Below are positions 18,796 through 31,779 of a stretch of DNA of 64,000 bases, piece by piece (position 1 is the first letter of the stretch; each line of letters begins with the position of its first letter). The notes under the pieces were generated by a model. That model searched no databases and was not told where the DNA came from. It saw only the letters and a list, made by a program, of their open reading frames with translations. The DNA is from Haliclystus octoradiatus (taxonomy: Eukaryota > Cnidaria > Staurozoa > Stauromedusae > Haliclystidae). The stretch lies in assembly GCA_916610825.1 (NCBI GenBank), contig OU744453.1, positions 18,068,241 through 18,132,240 on the forward strand, written 5' to 3'. The position numbers were made by a program, and so were the translations under genes.

Positions 18796-19525
18796 CTTTT
18801 ATCGGACAGTTTCATCAAATGGAGATGTCTAGAAATAGTCTATGACTGACGTATATCATGTCAGTCATCCTGATTCGGTATTGTAACAAGGCGATATGTA
18901 ATTGTAATGTTTTTGAAACAAATCAACTTTATAAAATTATATGAATATAATATTATTTGAATGTGAGATCTAGGTCTGACTTTTGAGTATAAAATTGTCT
19001 TCTATTTCTGTGTCCATTTTGACTTGGTAGCCGATTTTTCATTTATGTGATCTATATTAAGCAGGATAATCTGACATGATATGATTTATACGGTTCTGTG
19101 CGAAGGTAATATTATAAATTGCAATTAAGTAGTGGCTCGAATAAAAACGGGGGAGAGGTAGCTTCCATAGCTTTTGTATACGGGAACGTTCAAATATTAT
19201 AGGATACCTTTTTCAACCAGAGAAAAAATTTAGGATATGCTTTGTCGTAAAAATTGTTTGAGTTTATCTTTTTGACGCCTAGTTTGTAATTTTTTCACTT
19301 TGCAAAAAGGTTTTACCTATGAATTTATTTTTTATTTTTTCTGGTTGAATCTGTTATTTATAGAAATATATTTGGGTCAGTATCTTTTTCATATAAACTC
19401 GCAAAGATTACAAGCCGGTACAAAAAGTTCTTATTACTATGTTCGTTATATTCCTTTACAAATAATTCTAAAGTCTTGATTGGCGATTTTTATTCTCAGA
19501 AGATTCGTTGTCAAGGACAAATTGA

Positions 19526-19685
19526 CCGAGCGCCACATATCTAAAACGGCAGGTTTCCCCGGGCAATTTAAAATTCACATATAATGTTCATTAAAATGGA
19601 ATTGTTTAGCATATTTTTATGAACACTTTTATGTGATTTTCAAGTTGCCCGGAGAAACCTGCTGTTTTAGTTATGTGGCACTCGG
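19526..19685. mobile_element. Foldback MITE with CCGAGCGCCACATATCTAAA ends
   Basis: About 160 bp with arms containing AACGGCAGGTTTCCCCGGGC and GCCCGGAGAAACCTGCTGTT, paired over some 45 bases. Confidence 0.85.
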
Positions 19686-20229
19686 TTTTTTAATCATATT
19701 TTATATGTCGTTGAAATCGAGACCGTAAGCCTATAGCTATGTGTCAAAAGTTTTGATTTAGCTACACAAATTGTTCAGATATCTCAGACTTCTAAAAATA
19801 CATACTATATACTATATAGTACCATAGTAAGTCACCTATAATATATATCTACAGCCGCGCAAATAAAATGTCTACCTATATGTTGATTTAAAGGCCTAAT
19901 GCAAAGTTAATTAACAATTCTATATGAACTACAAGTATAGTTAACACAATTAAAACATTTTAATTTTATGCTTTCTTTATGTATTTAAAGGATATATGTA
20001 AGTGGAAGTTTTACTTTCCTATATAATCCGGTCAGTATTTTTGACAAATAAACAACAACAACGTACATGTAGCGAGTGTCTGTTCCCTGATATTTTTAGT
20101 ACTCATTTCTATTGTAATGTTTGAAATCCCAGAGGATCAATTCAGTTAATCAAAATAAAAAACATTCAATTGAAAAATAACTTCAAGATGGCGCGTTGCC
20201 TGATAATTATTTTAGTAAGATGATTTGGC

Positions 20230-20421
20230 ATGGTTTTAATAACAACCACATCAAAGCTTATGCATAATAAAGATCACGAAGAAGACAATAAAATTCCAGG
20301 TAAATTGCTTTCATCAATATTGGAAGAACAATTAGTCGTACCGTATATACCAGGAGCTCCAGCAAAAACGTATTACTTGCTCTACAGAATACATACAAAC
20401 ACTTGTTCAGTGGATGCATAA
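20230..20421 (+). CDS. Unassigned open frame, possible exon remnant
   Basis: A 63-codon frame preceded by TTATTTTAG, containing DHEEDNKIPGKLLSSILEEQ and IPGAPAKTYYLLY. The piece encoding PGAPAKTYYL recurs at about 21508-21538 with one base changed, in a context that is not open, so at least one of the two is a fragment. No family recognised. Confidence 0.2.
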   Translation: MVLITTTSKLMHNKDHEEDNKIPGKLLSSILEEQLVVPYIPGAPAKTYYLLYRIHTNTCSVDA

Positions 20422-20661
20422 ATTATTTTATGTATATATGAAAACCGCATAACAGCTCGTGAATGAGAATTTAGGGAAATGTAACATAACAAACAAGAGA
20501 AGGAATGCGTGATGTATTTTATTTTTTTATAATAACAAGAGTTTCCTTCAAGTGTCCGAAATGTTTTCTAAGGGAGCTTTTCAAAAGTATTAACTTGAAC
20601 TATTACTGGACATGGGCACCGTCGTCCACCTACGTCTGGGGGGGAGTTCGGGACGGGAGTA

Positions 20662-21345
20662 TTTTGGCTTTTGATTTGATTTGATTTATTCGTCATATTA
20701 AAATATAAAATATAACAGGAAAATACAGGGGATTAAATTCACAAATAATTCCACTTACATACATCCTTACACAATAACAAAAGTAAGATTAACATAAAAA
20801 ATTATATTAAAGGAAGTTGATGATTATATTATATAATTCATTTATTTGCCAAAAAAAAAATGACAGGCAAGAACAAAGGAGAGTTTGCACCCTCACTAAC
20901 ATGTGGCCTAAGTAATATATATAATACATGTATAAGAAGATAATTAATGTGTGATAAATTGATTGTAAATAAGTAATTAATTTAAAGATATTGTTGCAAT
21001 GATTAACTGATTAACCATAGCCAAAAATTTTGCAATGTGATAACGTGTTTACTTTTTCGAGTGATGCCTTGAACTCTTTGACAGTCTTAGAATTAACTGC
21101 AAAGTCCGGTAGTGAGTTCCACCATGGTATCACTCTGTTGTTAAACATAAATTTCGTAATATTGGTCCTACACATTTGCGTTGAATATAGTTTGTAAGGA
21201 TGACCACGCATTGTATATTTGTTTACAAGATATTTACAATTTATCGAATCAAGAGATAAATCAACTAAGTCATGCGTGATTTTATAAATCATGATTAAAT
21301 CAGCTTTAACCCTCCTCGACTCTTGTGATCAATTCACGTTTCGGG
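20662..21345 (-). mobile_element. 5'-truncated non-LTR retrotransposon, reverse transcriptase C-terminal end
   Basis: Minus-strand frame 21292-21011 (open from about 21341) encodes RRVKADLIMIYKITHDLVD, FNNRVIPWWNSLPDFAVNSK and VKEFKASLEKV. This is the thumb/C-terminal signature of Jockey/CR1-like LINE polymerases (RR..GDLI..YKI ... NR....WNSLP ... S...FK..L). The catalytic part is absent, as in typical 5'-truncated insertions. The 3' end on the minus strand runs into an (AAATC)n tail at about 20682-20662. Confidence 0.75.
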
Positions 21346-22001
21346 ATTTACTTAGAGATCAATGTTGTTTAAAAATTGTTCAGTCAAGTAAATAATTTTG
21401 AATTCATAGGCCTACGCTCCACTCGTGGGTACTGTGCCACACTTATCACTCACTCTAAGGTAAATTAGGTTAAAATATAGGACACACAAAACGCCACATA
21501 AGTGCCAGGAGCTCCAGCAAAAACATATTACTTGCATTGCACGTCACATCACATAAAAACACTTTTTCATACTGGCGTATGGAATATACTTTATGCTCAT
21601 AATAATGTACGCAAATGTATGCATGTGATATGTCAAGTATTTAGATGGTCCAGCTTTCATTCCATTCAGTGTTAATACAAATTTTAGCTCACACCGCTCG
21701 CGATAATATGACCTCTATTTATACCAGTCTAGATATATGATATATGACAAAAATGAATTATACATTGGGAATATATATACGAAAACCCAGAAATAAACAT
21801 ATATAATCCAAGGAACTCAACTTTTACAACTTTAAAATTAATCTTATATATATAATATTTCATTCGTGTGTCAGCAGTATTTTTCAAATCGCATCGACAA
21901 GAATCATCAATTGTTTTCCGCGGTCGATTTCTCTCGTATATAGAATCATGAATGTGTACGATTAAGAGTCGTGGAACTTTCCGTTGCTTATCGTTTTCAG
22001 T

Positions 22002-24848
22002 TTACGACGTGAATTCGATAAATATTGCCAACATCATACCAGTGACACATAAGCTAGCAAGACTAAAACGTGTAATTTTCGCACCAGTACTTTTTTCTTC
22101 TTGTGTACACATCGTTGAATTACGCTTTCTCAAGAATGGACAATTCTTGTTTTTAATGCAGTCAAGGAGAGAAAGTGTTTGACTTTTACCACTCTGCAGT
22201 GCACCATGGGTATACCCATAATTCTGCTGTAGAGATTCACCAGCGAACCAAATTTTGTTGTCGCTAATTGGCTGTTTCATGTGTTCAAAAGCCAAAGAGT
22301 CAGCTCCTACTGTTGGGGCAGTGTAACTCCCATAGGAATACGGATCAGTTGACCAACGATTCATCACAAGGTCTGAAATAATGTAAAATTATAAATTATG
22401 ATTCTGCTTGTATCATATAGGCTAAAGTTGAAAATGTTGTTCAAGGGAATCTTTCATGTGGAACAATCCACTTTTACTTTAATGAAGAAATAATCCACTA
22501 AAAAGGTGATCATATCGAGGTAAGTTGGTACATATCTTTTTCGCCATTTATCATGCCCGGGAGTATCTGCTATTACCACTAGATGGAGGGGAGGGATGTG
22601 CATATTGCGTATTTGACTATTCTATCATAAAAAATTGAGCTAAATGCTGAGGCTGAGCCAAATGTTGATTTGAGCTCCTACGTCCATCTAGAAATTATCC
22701 TCCCTCAGGTAAAAAGAACCAACAGACGAAGTATTTTATGTGGTCGCGCTGTTCAAGGTAGAACTGATAGTCTGATAGTTGTTACCGTAATTATCAGGGG
22801 TCAAAAACATTTTTCAGTGCCTGTGACCGCATAATTTTGCCTTAGAAGTGCCAGCAAATATTTTCCCCAAACTTGTCCTGGTCAAGCACTCAAGCAGTTT
22901 AAACCGGCCTTATTTATACACAGAGTAATCAGTTTCATCCTTCCGCATCTCTTATTAGGTTTTGTTGATAAACTATATGATTATTAATATTTATATAACT
23001 TAATCTATGAAACTATCCATAGATTAAGAATACATAATTATAAATTTAGAAAATGTGTCTGCAGGAATTCTATTGCTCAATAATTGCGCCTGCGACCACC
23101 GGTCCCAGTCGTCCCAACATTTTCTACCCCTTGTAATTATCATCACGATTAACAAGGATGAACTTGGTATTCTAATACATTCTTATCACCTGTAGGGTCT
23201 AGTATTCCTTTTCATTACATAGAATAAAGATTATTAGATTTACGTGTGTAAAAATCCCAGGTGGAGAAATATCATCAAGGTTAGATTTTGTGCATAGAAA
23301 ATTATGCAGTCATCATCATTTTTATATTCTAATTAATACCATTACCTGTAGGGTCCGGTATTCCTGTTCCATACATTTTGTGTAATACTTTCATTACTTC
23401 TGATTGGACTTCATCGTTTGACAATCGTTCGACACGTAGACTATCCGTTCCAGTTACAGTAGCCATCAAAAAGTTTTCATTGGGAAAAAATCCTTTATGG
23501 CTGAGATCCATCCATACAATATAATGACCTCTGATGATATTCGATGATAGTGAATAAATAGTTGTATTATCCCAAAATTTAGTTGGAAAACGTAAAAATA
23601 TCTTTGTATAATGACCCATAGGTAATAATGATAATGCGTCGTATTTCCATTGTGGCAAATCTGGCGAAAACAGATTACGTTTTTCCAAAACACCATTTGG
23701 GAATGTCACTATTAGATAATCAGCTGTGTAATTAATATTATTATTATTTGTTTCAACTTCAATACTTTGCGATGATGAATGATGAATTTTTGTTACAGTT
23801 GTATTAAATATAATATTTTTAGTAAAATTCTGGGCTAATTGTCTAATGAGGTAATTGTAACCCCTTTGATCTATCACAAAGTGATCACTTGGTCTACCAC
23901 CCCCACCAAACATTCCTATTTGTCTCCCTGTAAGTTTATCAGGAGATGAAGCATACGGGATATCAAACATGAAATATTCGATTGCTTTGTCAACTGGACT
24001 ATCGAGTATGAGACCCCCACGTGACAACGACGTCCTTAATGATACATCTTGTTCATTTCGTTCTGCTGATTTGTGTGACTCAATTATGATAGCATTCGCT
24101 ATTGAAGTTATTGTGGATAATTTGGCATCGACTTGTGATAGAAGCGTTCCATTTTCATCTCTATGTGTGTGAAAGAAAAAGAAGTGAATAAATAAAACGT
24201 TCATAAGAACTAATGTAAACAAATAAATTTTGTCTCAAAACAAGAAATTTCGGATTATGAAACAAACTAAATATTTTTGCAAGAATTTAAGTTTCCCTGT
24301 CAAATTTTCCGGCCAACTTTGGACTTGGCTCCGACCGATTAAGTTCCTATGTTCAACTTTCCACGGAGTTCCGGCCAAATTAACTTTATCCCACCATATT
24401 CCGACCAATTCCGACATAGATGTAGGTCGGACTTGGTCGAACACTTGATTTACGATATAGTGACTTGGATTGCCTGCTGAAGAGTCACATATGGTTTTCA
24501 AACTTACCTCACTGTTAATGTGTTTTCATCGAGTACTGTATTGAGGTCAAAACGCTGCTTTAATCTCCACATTTGATTACGCGGTCCAGTATTATGAATC
24601 CAATTAGCACCAAGCTCAATCATTGTTGCACCAATCTTACAATTGCGGATTCTTCCACCAATATAATCCCTTGCTTCTAGTATCGTGAAATTAGTTTCTC
24701 CGTTATTAAATAATTGATCAGCGCAAGATACTCCTGCAGCGCCACCTCCAAGTATTAAAAATTTACTATGCCTTGATGATGCCGATATGCATGTACCTAT
24801 AAATACAAGCATTAAAACAGCAATAATTGGGAAGATGGTCTTGTACAT
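22002..24848 (-). CDS. Flavin-containing amine (polyamine) oxidase, membrane or GPI anchored
   Basis: Three minus-strand exons, 24848-24508, 24161-23346 and 22374-22002, join in phase to 509 residues. Residues 1-23 form a signal peptide. A dinucleotide-binding motif GGGAAG (34-39) precedes the FAD-contacting ILEARDYIGGRI and GANWIH, the N-terminal hallmark of the flavin monoamine/polyamine oxidase family. The last exon has IWFAGESLQQNYGYTHGA, the family's C-terminal FAD motif. The extracellular part has several NxT/S sites. The final 20 or so residues are hydrophobic (FSLASLCVTGMMLAIFIEF), suggesting a tail anchor or GPI signal, which is unlike cytosolic or peroxisomal PAOX/SMOX. The expected reaction is oxidation of an amine to an aldehyde and hydrogen peroxide; the substrate is not predictable. 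Length fits the family. Confidence 0.88.
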
Positions 24849-26789
24849 GCTGGCTGTGTAACAGATTGAATATGAAATGATAAATTAGGAACTAATCAGA
24901 GTATATTGTTTTAGACAATGCGGTGTGTGTGTGTCTTCGACTGATTTATTTCTGATTTGACACTCTCTGTGTGACACTGGCAAAATTTGCTGATGATGCT
25001 CGATGTTGGTGTGATTTATGATTTGGGGGTACCGCATTGTTGTTCCTCATTTCTATTCTTATTGTTAACTCAGCCTCTTCATCGAATATGAATATATATA
25101 TATATAGCACACTGTCGTAGTGCTGGAAACAGTCTCGTTTCCATATAAGTACATTAGCCTCGTATAATAATTAATTAACACATATATAGCTGACCAAGTT
25201 GATTGAGTTCAGTCGATGTAAGCTCAAGCTAAGAGGCAGTTATATATTTTTACCGATATCATTAAACACAACAACGTGAATCGTTCTGTCGTCATTGATA
25301 TGCCTACTACAAATGGCGACCCCGTATAATATGTGTAATAAGCCCCAGTATAATATGTCTACTACACTGTATTCTAATCTTAGAATGTTTAGTAGGCGGT
25401 GCTGGTGTGAATAACACGTAACTTATTATAGGTCATTAATATGATTATTATATACATCTCCCGATACATCTTAAAGCTATTATGAAACACTTGTTTTCTC
25501 TTTGTTATTACTGTAGCTATGATCGATCAACCACCACTGCATTTGGACTTGATATTTGAAACTCAACAGTACAACTACGACAAATTTAACACAAGAGTAT
25601 TACTCTGATGAATATTGACTTGTGCTGGGTGTTCAAAGGTATAATTGCGTGATTATCAAACTATTTTTAGGTACTATTTATCGTCAGGCATTTGTTAGGT
25701 GTTGCCATTGTTTTGCACATTTCTCCAGCCAACCAACACCTGACTGTAACTCATGTGATACCATGGTGCGCTGTGATTGGGCACACCATGTTTTTGGTTT
25801 ATGACACAGTTTTTAACCTTCAGTTTTATTAGGCCCTCACTGAAGCGCCGCGCGAAAATGAGGGTCGTGATGGAATGAGGCTAGTGGCAAGGAAGTTCAA
25901 GGAATAGTTACTCATACTTTTACAGAAGGATGTCAATATCTTTTATACTAACGAACTTGGGGTTGCGGCCTAAATTCTTGAGGTTCATTTTTTGTGTATT
26001 CTGTTAGATATTATCATAAGGTATGCTGATTGCTTACTATGCTGCAAATAACATTATAAGAAACTAGTTATAAGAAGTTTTAGGGCTGCTAATTCTAGAA
26101 ACTTGAGAACACTTGAACCTCGATTCGATTTTACATGTCCTTGTAAAAAATGGAGCGTATTTATCGAATCTGAGATCAATAAAATATAAAAAATATACGT
26201 TTTAAACAAGGAAATAGTCCTTGGAACGGTCGATATTGTTTTGCCGTTTCTCCTACATTTTTTTTTATTAATATATAGTTGCTATACTAAGCTGTAGCTA
26301 GCATCCCAGCTTTATTGTAATATTGTTATTGACGGTAATCTCCTTCACACGAACCTCGAGTCAGTTTCGATCCAGTGTTTCGATCATCTATACAGAAATA
26401 AAAATTGCTCCTCTATGGTTGAATGATAGAATAAAAAACACCAAGCTCAAAAATCGAAAAAAGCTTTGATAGAAAGCATATAGAAAATTGAACAATAATC
26501 AGTTAACAAAGTTGAATTAAATCAGTTATCAAATCATCTGTGACCTCAATCATCACATGAACCAGTTTTCAAAGGTTTGGAAGCTTACTAGATATCAAAT
26601 GGAATTAGAATAATTTAGAAATAGTGAACAGCAAAATAATAATACATATTTTAAATCTCAAAGAAATATGAAAAACATGTCAACAATCATTTTACTTAGC
26701 AGCGGCAAGCCTAGCTGACTTCCCTAAATCATGTCCTAGTCAACTTTAAAAAGAGGCATATTCCACAAAAGAGAAAACATTTCATAAAA

Positions 26790-26996
26790 TTAAAGGGGCA
26801 AAATTGACCGGCGACCGCTGCGAGATCAATTTGAATTTATGCTTAGCGTAATTCAACCGTCTCGCTTTGAAACTATTGTTATACGCAAGCCTAATTTGTA
26901 ATAAATTCATGTCAACAATGAACATTGTGTTATAAACAATAAACATGCACGTGATCCTAAGTGCGTAGCGCCTGTCGGTCATTTTTGCTCCTTTAA
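26790..26996. mobile_element. TTAA-flanked MITE, copy 2
   Basis: Same ends and length as 16878-17084, with few differences. A 66-codon minus-strand frame across it is a by-product. Confidence 0.85.
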
Positions 26997-27899
26997 GTTA
27001 GATATCTAAAAGAAATTGTTATAACCATTCCCGTGTTTGAGGTCTAATGATTATCCCCTTTGCACAGTAAAGTTGCTGTCGGCGTAGAGTCAACGGTTCG
27101 TCTCCCGCAATAGCGGTTATACATTTTTATGATTCTTTTTTATTTTGAAATTACTAAATAAATATTAGAATGATACTGTTACATAGATTAGCCTACTACA
27201 ATTCGAGATAGATAAACTAAACACAGACGTCCTAAATACAATACATGTAAAAGACTTATTTCAGTTTGAATCATAGTAAATGTAAACGCTGAATATGCTC
27301 TTAATCGCCAATCGACAAAATATATCGGATTTTGATTCTTCCGTTTATTGTTTTATGTATATATTTTATTTCCGTTGTTTTATAATAACCAATATATTAA
27401 TCATATCCTTTTATGTAAACAGTAGATTAAGCAGACTAGCAAAGACATCCTTAGCGATAGGATTGAAATTATAATTAGTAACATTGATTATTAGTTAAAA
27501 TATTGTTGTATAAGCAGTGAATTGAAGCTCTGGACTGCAACACAGAGGTATAAATTCATTTAATTTGTTATGTATATTTATCTTTAGTAATTTAGTATGT
27601 ATTCTCTATAATTAATTAATTTGTATTATTTCTTAGAGAAACCTTTTGTTTGTATGGTATTTGGTTATATAAATAGATTGTTGAATTGAATACGTCAACC
27701 AGTGTTTTTCTTGGTGTCTAATCATATTTCATATTGAACAAACGAGTTTCCTACAATGCCAAATTCAACCAGAGTGCCGGTAATCGACCGTATTCACATT
27801 TCTTAGACGAAGAAATACAGTAAATATGGCATTGAAATAATCATATTGAATTGTTTTGAGATCGATTGGTTTATAGTGAACACCGTAGTCCTGAAAAAA

Positions 27900-28310
27900 A
27901 ATTGTTCACGCACATTTGCAAGATGCAATCAGCTTCCGTCTACGCGACAAGAAGATGAAGATGAAGAAAATCAACGCTTAGTACCTAGATATAGCATCAT
28001 AGAAGGTCGTAGAATAGACTCAAGGATACTTAGTAACCATGAGTCAAAAATGATAAATAAAACTCTAAACTTTAAGATTGTAACTGTGTAAAGATATAGC
28101 ATCATAGAGGTCGTAGAATAGACTCAAGGATACTTAGCTGTGATAAAATTGTAACTATGTAAATCTAAGATACTGTACGATAATTTTATTATCTGATTTT
28201 AGGTTAATCTACGCTTCTATCACATCCAAAGCAAATCAAGTGATCATGTCTTCAAAATCTCACAGATCGGAATAAATAAAATGAGTAAACTATACGTGTT
28301 GTACAATTAG
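27900..28310 (+). other. Possible coding fragments with a short tandem duplication
   Basis: Plus-strand sequence near 27905-28033 reads LPSTRQEDEDEENQRLVPRY then SIIEGRRIDSRILS, and an interval after TTTTAG at 28197-28202 reads VNLRFYHIQSKSSDHVFKIS before a TAG near 28310. The piece around the words ATAGCATCATAGAAGGTCGT (about 27992-28042) is repeated at about 28095-28134 with one base missing. These may be exons of a small gene or remnants of one; no family is recognised. Confidence 0.22.
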
Positions 28311-29162
28311 TAGATTTTAATAAATATAATCTGTATTTAAATACGTTACTGTTTATTTTATATTATACTGTAGTAAACGTATTAATGGAAGAAACGCTTT
28401 GCTATAAATGAGTGTGTTTTGAAAAAATGTGAAAAAATGAGAAATTCTTCAAATACTGTTTGATTATTCACAGTGATTTCTAACCATTGTTTTGGGCCAT
28501 TTCACCCAACCATGGAGACAATATCAGAAATATAGCGTCAAATTACGCTGTCCGATTTCCAGCCGATTTGATAATAAACCAACGGGTATAAGGCAGCACT
28601 TTATGAAGATGGCGTAAAATCAATGTGACGGCGTCAAATGATGCGTTATGCGCATGCGCAGTAGTGATTAATACTAGTGCGCATGCGTACAATTCAAAAA
28701 ATGTGTTATTTTTGCTCAAAAACCCAAGTTTTTCCTTCTAGCGTCAAAATGAACAGGCACAATTGACGCCATCAATTGATAGCGTCAAAAATATGCCCGA
28801 GTTTTACCCGATTTGTGATTGTCTTTAGCACGTCATTAGCCCGATTTTTGCACAAATTGAAATATCGTCCCATATTCCTCCGATTTATCGGCTTCAAGGT
28901 GACATCGAGCCATTATTAATATCGTTCTGGTATACTGTATTGGTGTACTAATGCGTCTAAGAGGTCAATTGCATACAAGATGTTAATTGTCATTCCAGAT
29001 TTAATATATTTTTTTTTCTCTCTCAAAAACTTTTTACAATGTTTATAAAATAATGTGGCAAAATATTATCTACTTTTTGAAAAAGCTTTACAAAGTAGGT
29101 GCAAATATATATTTATATCACTCTAGTAATTAATGTTTTTCTTAACGTTGCAGATTAGAGAA

Positions 29163-30660
29163 TTAATTAATATAATCAGCATTAGCAATGAATCTTGATG
29201 GAGGACATGGTAATCGTGATCGAGGAGGAGGACATGGTTTTCTTGACAAATTCGAAGATTCTTCTTGACTAAAAAAGAAAGCAAAAATATGCTACAACAT
29301 TTACAATCATAATTATAACATAATTAGGTAACAAGTCATTATTTACAACTTTATTTTGGATGTAAACTGGATCCGTTTAAAGGCAGTCAGTAAATTACTA
29401 TTTCATATACAAGAATAACATCACTCAAAAAACAAATCACAGCACAAAGTCTGCATTGATCATTTTATAATTAGCAACAAGCTCAAACATCATACATTAA
29501 AATCTGTATATAGTGGCCGCCTATGAGATCAGAGAATATTGACCATCGAAGCTTAAACTGAGACCGTTCTATACTGAGGTTAAATCCAATGGAGATCAAC
29601 ATTTGCAACTATGCCTCAATACCAATCATAAATAAAGAATTAATAAAAGAAATTTATAAATGGCGCATGCATCAAATAATTAAAATTCTTAGATAAATAC
29701 CTTGGTATTTCTTGTAGCGTCAGACAAACTTTCACCGTCAAGGAGCAGAACATGAGTTGGAGTCTCTCGTCTGTGGTAGTGTCACGAAACGCCCTTTTTA
29801 CGAATTGCCACCCTTGAATAGAATAAATACAATTGAAATTGAATATTGCTTTTATCAAAAATAAAAAAAAATAGAAAAATTAAGAATGTCAACTCACCGC
29901 ATCAATAACCATTTATCCAATATGTCTCATTTGTGTGCATGCCAATTGCCAAACTTAACTAGGATAGATAAAAAATAATACCGATATTATTGGTTGAATT
30001 AGAATGCCATAACAATCGAGTAACGGTTTTTTATTCATATTCCTTTATAGAATGGAATGCTACTAAAAAAATTGACAAAATTGGTTACCTTACCTATGGT
30101 TGATTGTTCGATCAGATCCACCAAATCTCTATCTCGTCAACGTGTCCATGCATGGTAATTTTCTAGACAGAATTCATTTCCAGAGGGAGAGCGCATGTAC
30201 AATATTGAAGAATAACCTGCAAAATTCAAGCGAGAAAAATATGTATCTATAATTGCCCTTGCGAACAAATGACATAATCCTGAGATGAAAATTTGTAAAT
30301 AAAACTTATTTCAAAATCAATGTTAATTACCCAAACGTCTTTATCGACAGTTGAAAATATGTTGGTGTCGAGAATATTGATAGTTTCACAGAAATGCTAT
30401 AAAAAAGTGAACAAGTACAAAATATTAAAATAATGAATAAATTAGAAATTTCGTTTAGACGATATGCATACTTACGCGTCGAGAATGCTGAAACCATCAA
30501 TATGGAAAAGGCAGTGCTTGCTCTTTCTTCTGATTATGCTTAATTTTGCTAGAAATTAAACAAATTAAACTGAAAGTAATTGGTATAGTCATATACAGTA
30601 AACATAAAAATCTAATCCAAAAGAACTGGTTTTGCCTTATTAGTAATCCTTACCTTCGCT
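29163..30660 (-). other. Candidate spliced minus-strand transcription unit downstream of ELAPOR
   Basis: Several exon-like intervals with acceptor and donor sites are visible on the minus strand: one ending at 30653, then about 30406-30331, a stretch near 30218-30103, about 29957-29899, 29812-29701 and 29268-29163. The last two are open and join in phase to give a tail starting WQFVKRAFRDTTTDERLQ and ending RSRLPCPPSRFIANADYIN then TAA at 29163. The middle intervals have stops in all frames, so they would be 5' UTR, non-coding RNA, or misread. From the first ATG in 29812-29701 the protein would have about 55 residues. I recognise no family. The plus-strand frame over 29189-29270 is a shadow. 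Confidence 0.3.
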
Positions 30661-31608
30661 TTTTCTACCCAAATCCAAAATTATAAGCAAGTTTGAGATA
30701 CGACCGTTTACTAGAAGCGCTTTCTGTAAATGCCAAATTATCTAACCGTCAGACAAAATTCTTCGACAAAGAGTTGCTAGTATTCCATTGGGAATTAAGC
30801 AATTAATTGACATCGCTCCACCCTTTCCTTTGAATATCATGGCATAAATAATCTATTTCAAATAATATCTCCCTTGAGGATAATATTAAAACAATTTGAT
30901 TTTGAATGCAATGACATACGTTTGACCAGTGAAGAAAAAGTAATTGGTTTTCAATTTTATTATGATACCAAAATATCTTTGAGTCTTTCAATGTTAGTAC
31001 AATGCAAAAATAAAACTAATTTCCTAATTTACAACATCTGTTTTTACAAACTTTTCAATTTTCTTGCAGTTGCACTTTAATAATAGCCATTTTTCTCTGG
31101 CTACATGGTCCTGTTTCTATATATAAAACAGTATATCGAGGATCATCCTTGTCTGTGAAACGAGAGTTAGACAGTAATAAAATGGGAATTTTGTATCATT
31201 TGATGCTGTTCAAACAGATATAATAATGAAATCAATGTTCCCGTTAGCCTGCTGGCATATTATCTGTAAATTATCAAACTTTGTAGAACAGTAGGCTATC
31301 TTTTGTGCGAATTCAGGAAAATGAAACCAGTGATTTCTACAAATATGGAATTTCGCCCTTGATCCGAGAATGAAACCCCCCTTTTGTAATCCCAAATTCA
31401 TACATGCATTTGAGACCATGGTTACATCAGGGTTACGTAAGTATATGATATGAATCTATGCTAGCCTCATTTCATCCTCTCCTCGTTTTAGCGCTAAGCA
31501 GAAATCTATCGTTTTTGCAAAGTCTGTAGAGGGTGTTAGTAATTCACAAACGATACAACATGAAATTGGACACAAACTAGACGTATAATCAAATTATAAG
31601 TTAATCTA

Positions 31609-31779
31609 ATGATTATGCTTAAAACTAAACAGAAGTTGGCACCTAGATTGAACAGAGACATAATTGAATCTATAAAGATGCAGCCCATCACAGAAGATGG
31701 TGAACGAGATGGTGCTACAGTATTCAGTAGTAGACAGTATACAATGACTTTTATTAGGTACATCTACGATCAAATGTAG
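31609..31779 (+). CDS. Small unassigned open frame
   Basis: A 56-codon frame starting MIMLKTKQKLAPRLNRDIIE and ending FIRYIYDQM before TAG. Its composition (charged, few rare residues) is more protein-like than surrounding frames. A CAG at 31629-31631 could also serve as acceptor, making this the end of a spliced gene. No homologue recognised and no partner exon found with confidence. Confidence 0.22.
   Translation: MIMLKTKQKLAPRLNRDIIESIKMQPITEDGERDGATVFSSRQYTMTFIRYIYDQM

Larger units (their letters stand above)
24849..29162. other. Gene-poor interval upstream of the amine oxidase
   Basis: Contains the amine oxidase upstream region, the TTAA MITE at 26790-26996 and the weak coding fragments at 27900-28310. 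A GC-richer patch at about 28540-28920 has GCGCATGCGCAG and repeated AGCGTCAAA words but no clear terminal repeats. Otherwise I see nothing. Confidence 0.5.

Noticed and set aside
26782..26982. 66-codon minus-strand frame
   Set aside because: Lies entirely within the TTAA MITE.
29189..29270. Plus-strand mini frame starting MNLDGGHGNRDRGGGHG
   Set aside because: It is the complement of the better-supported minus-strand exon with splice acceptor and in-phase partner.
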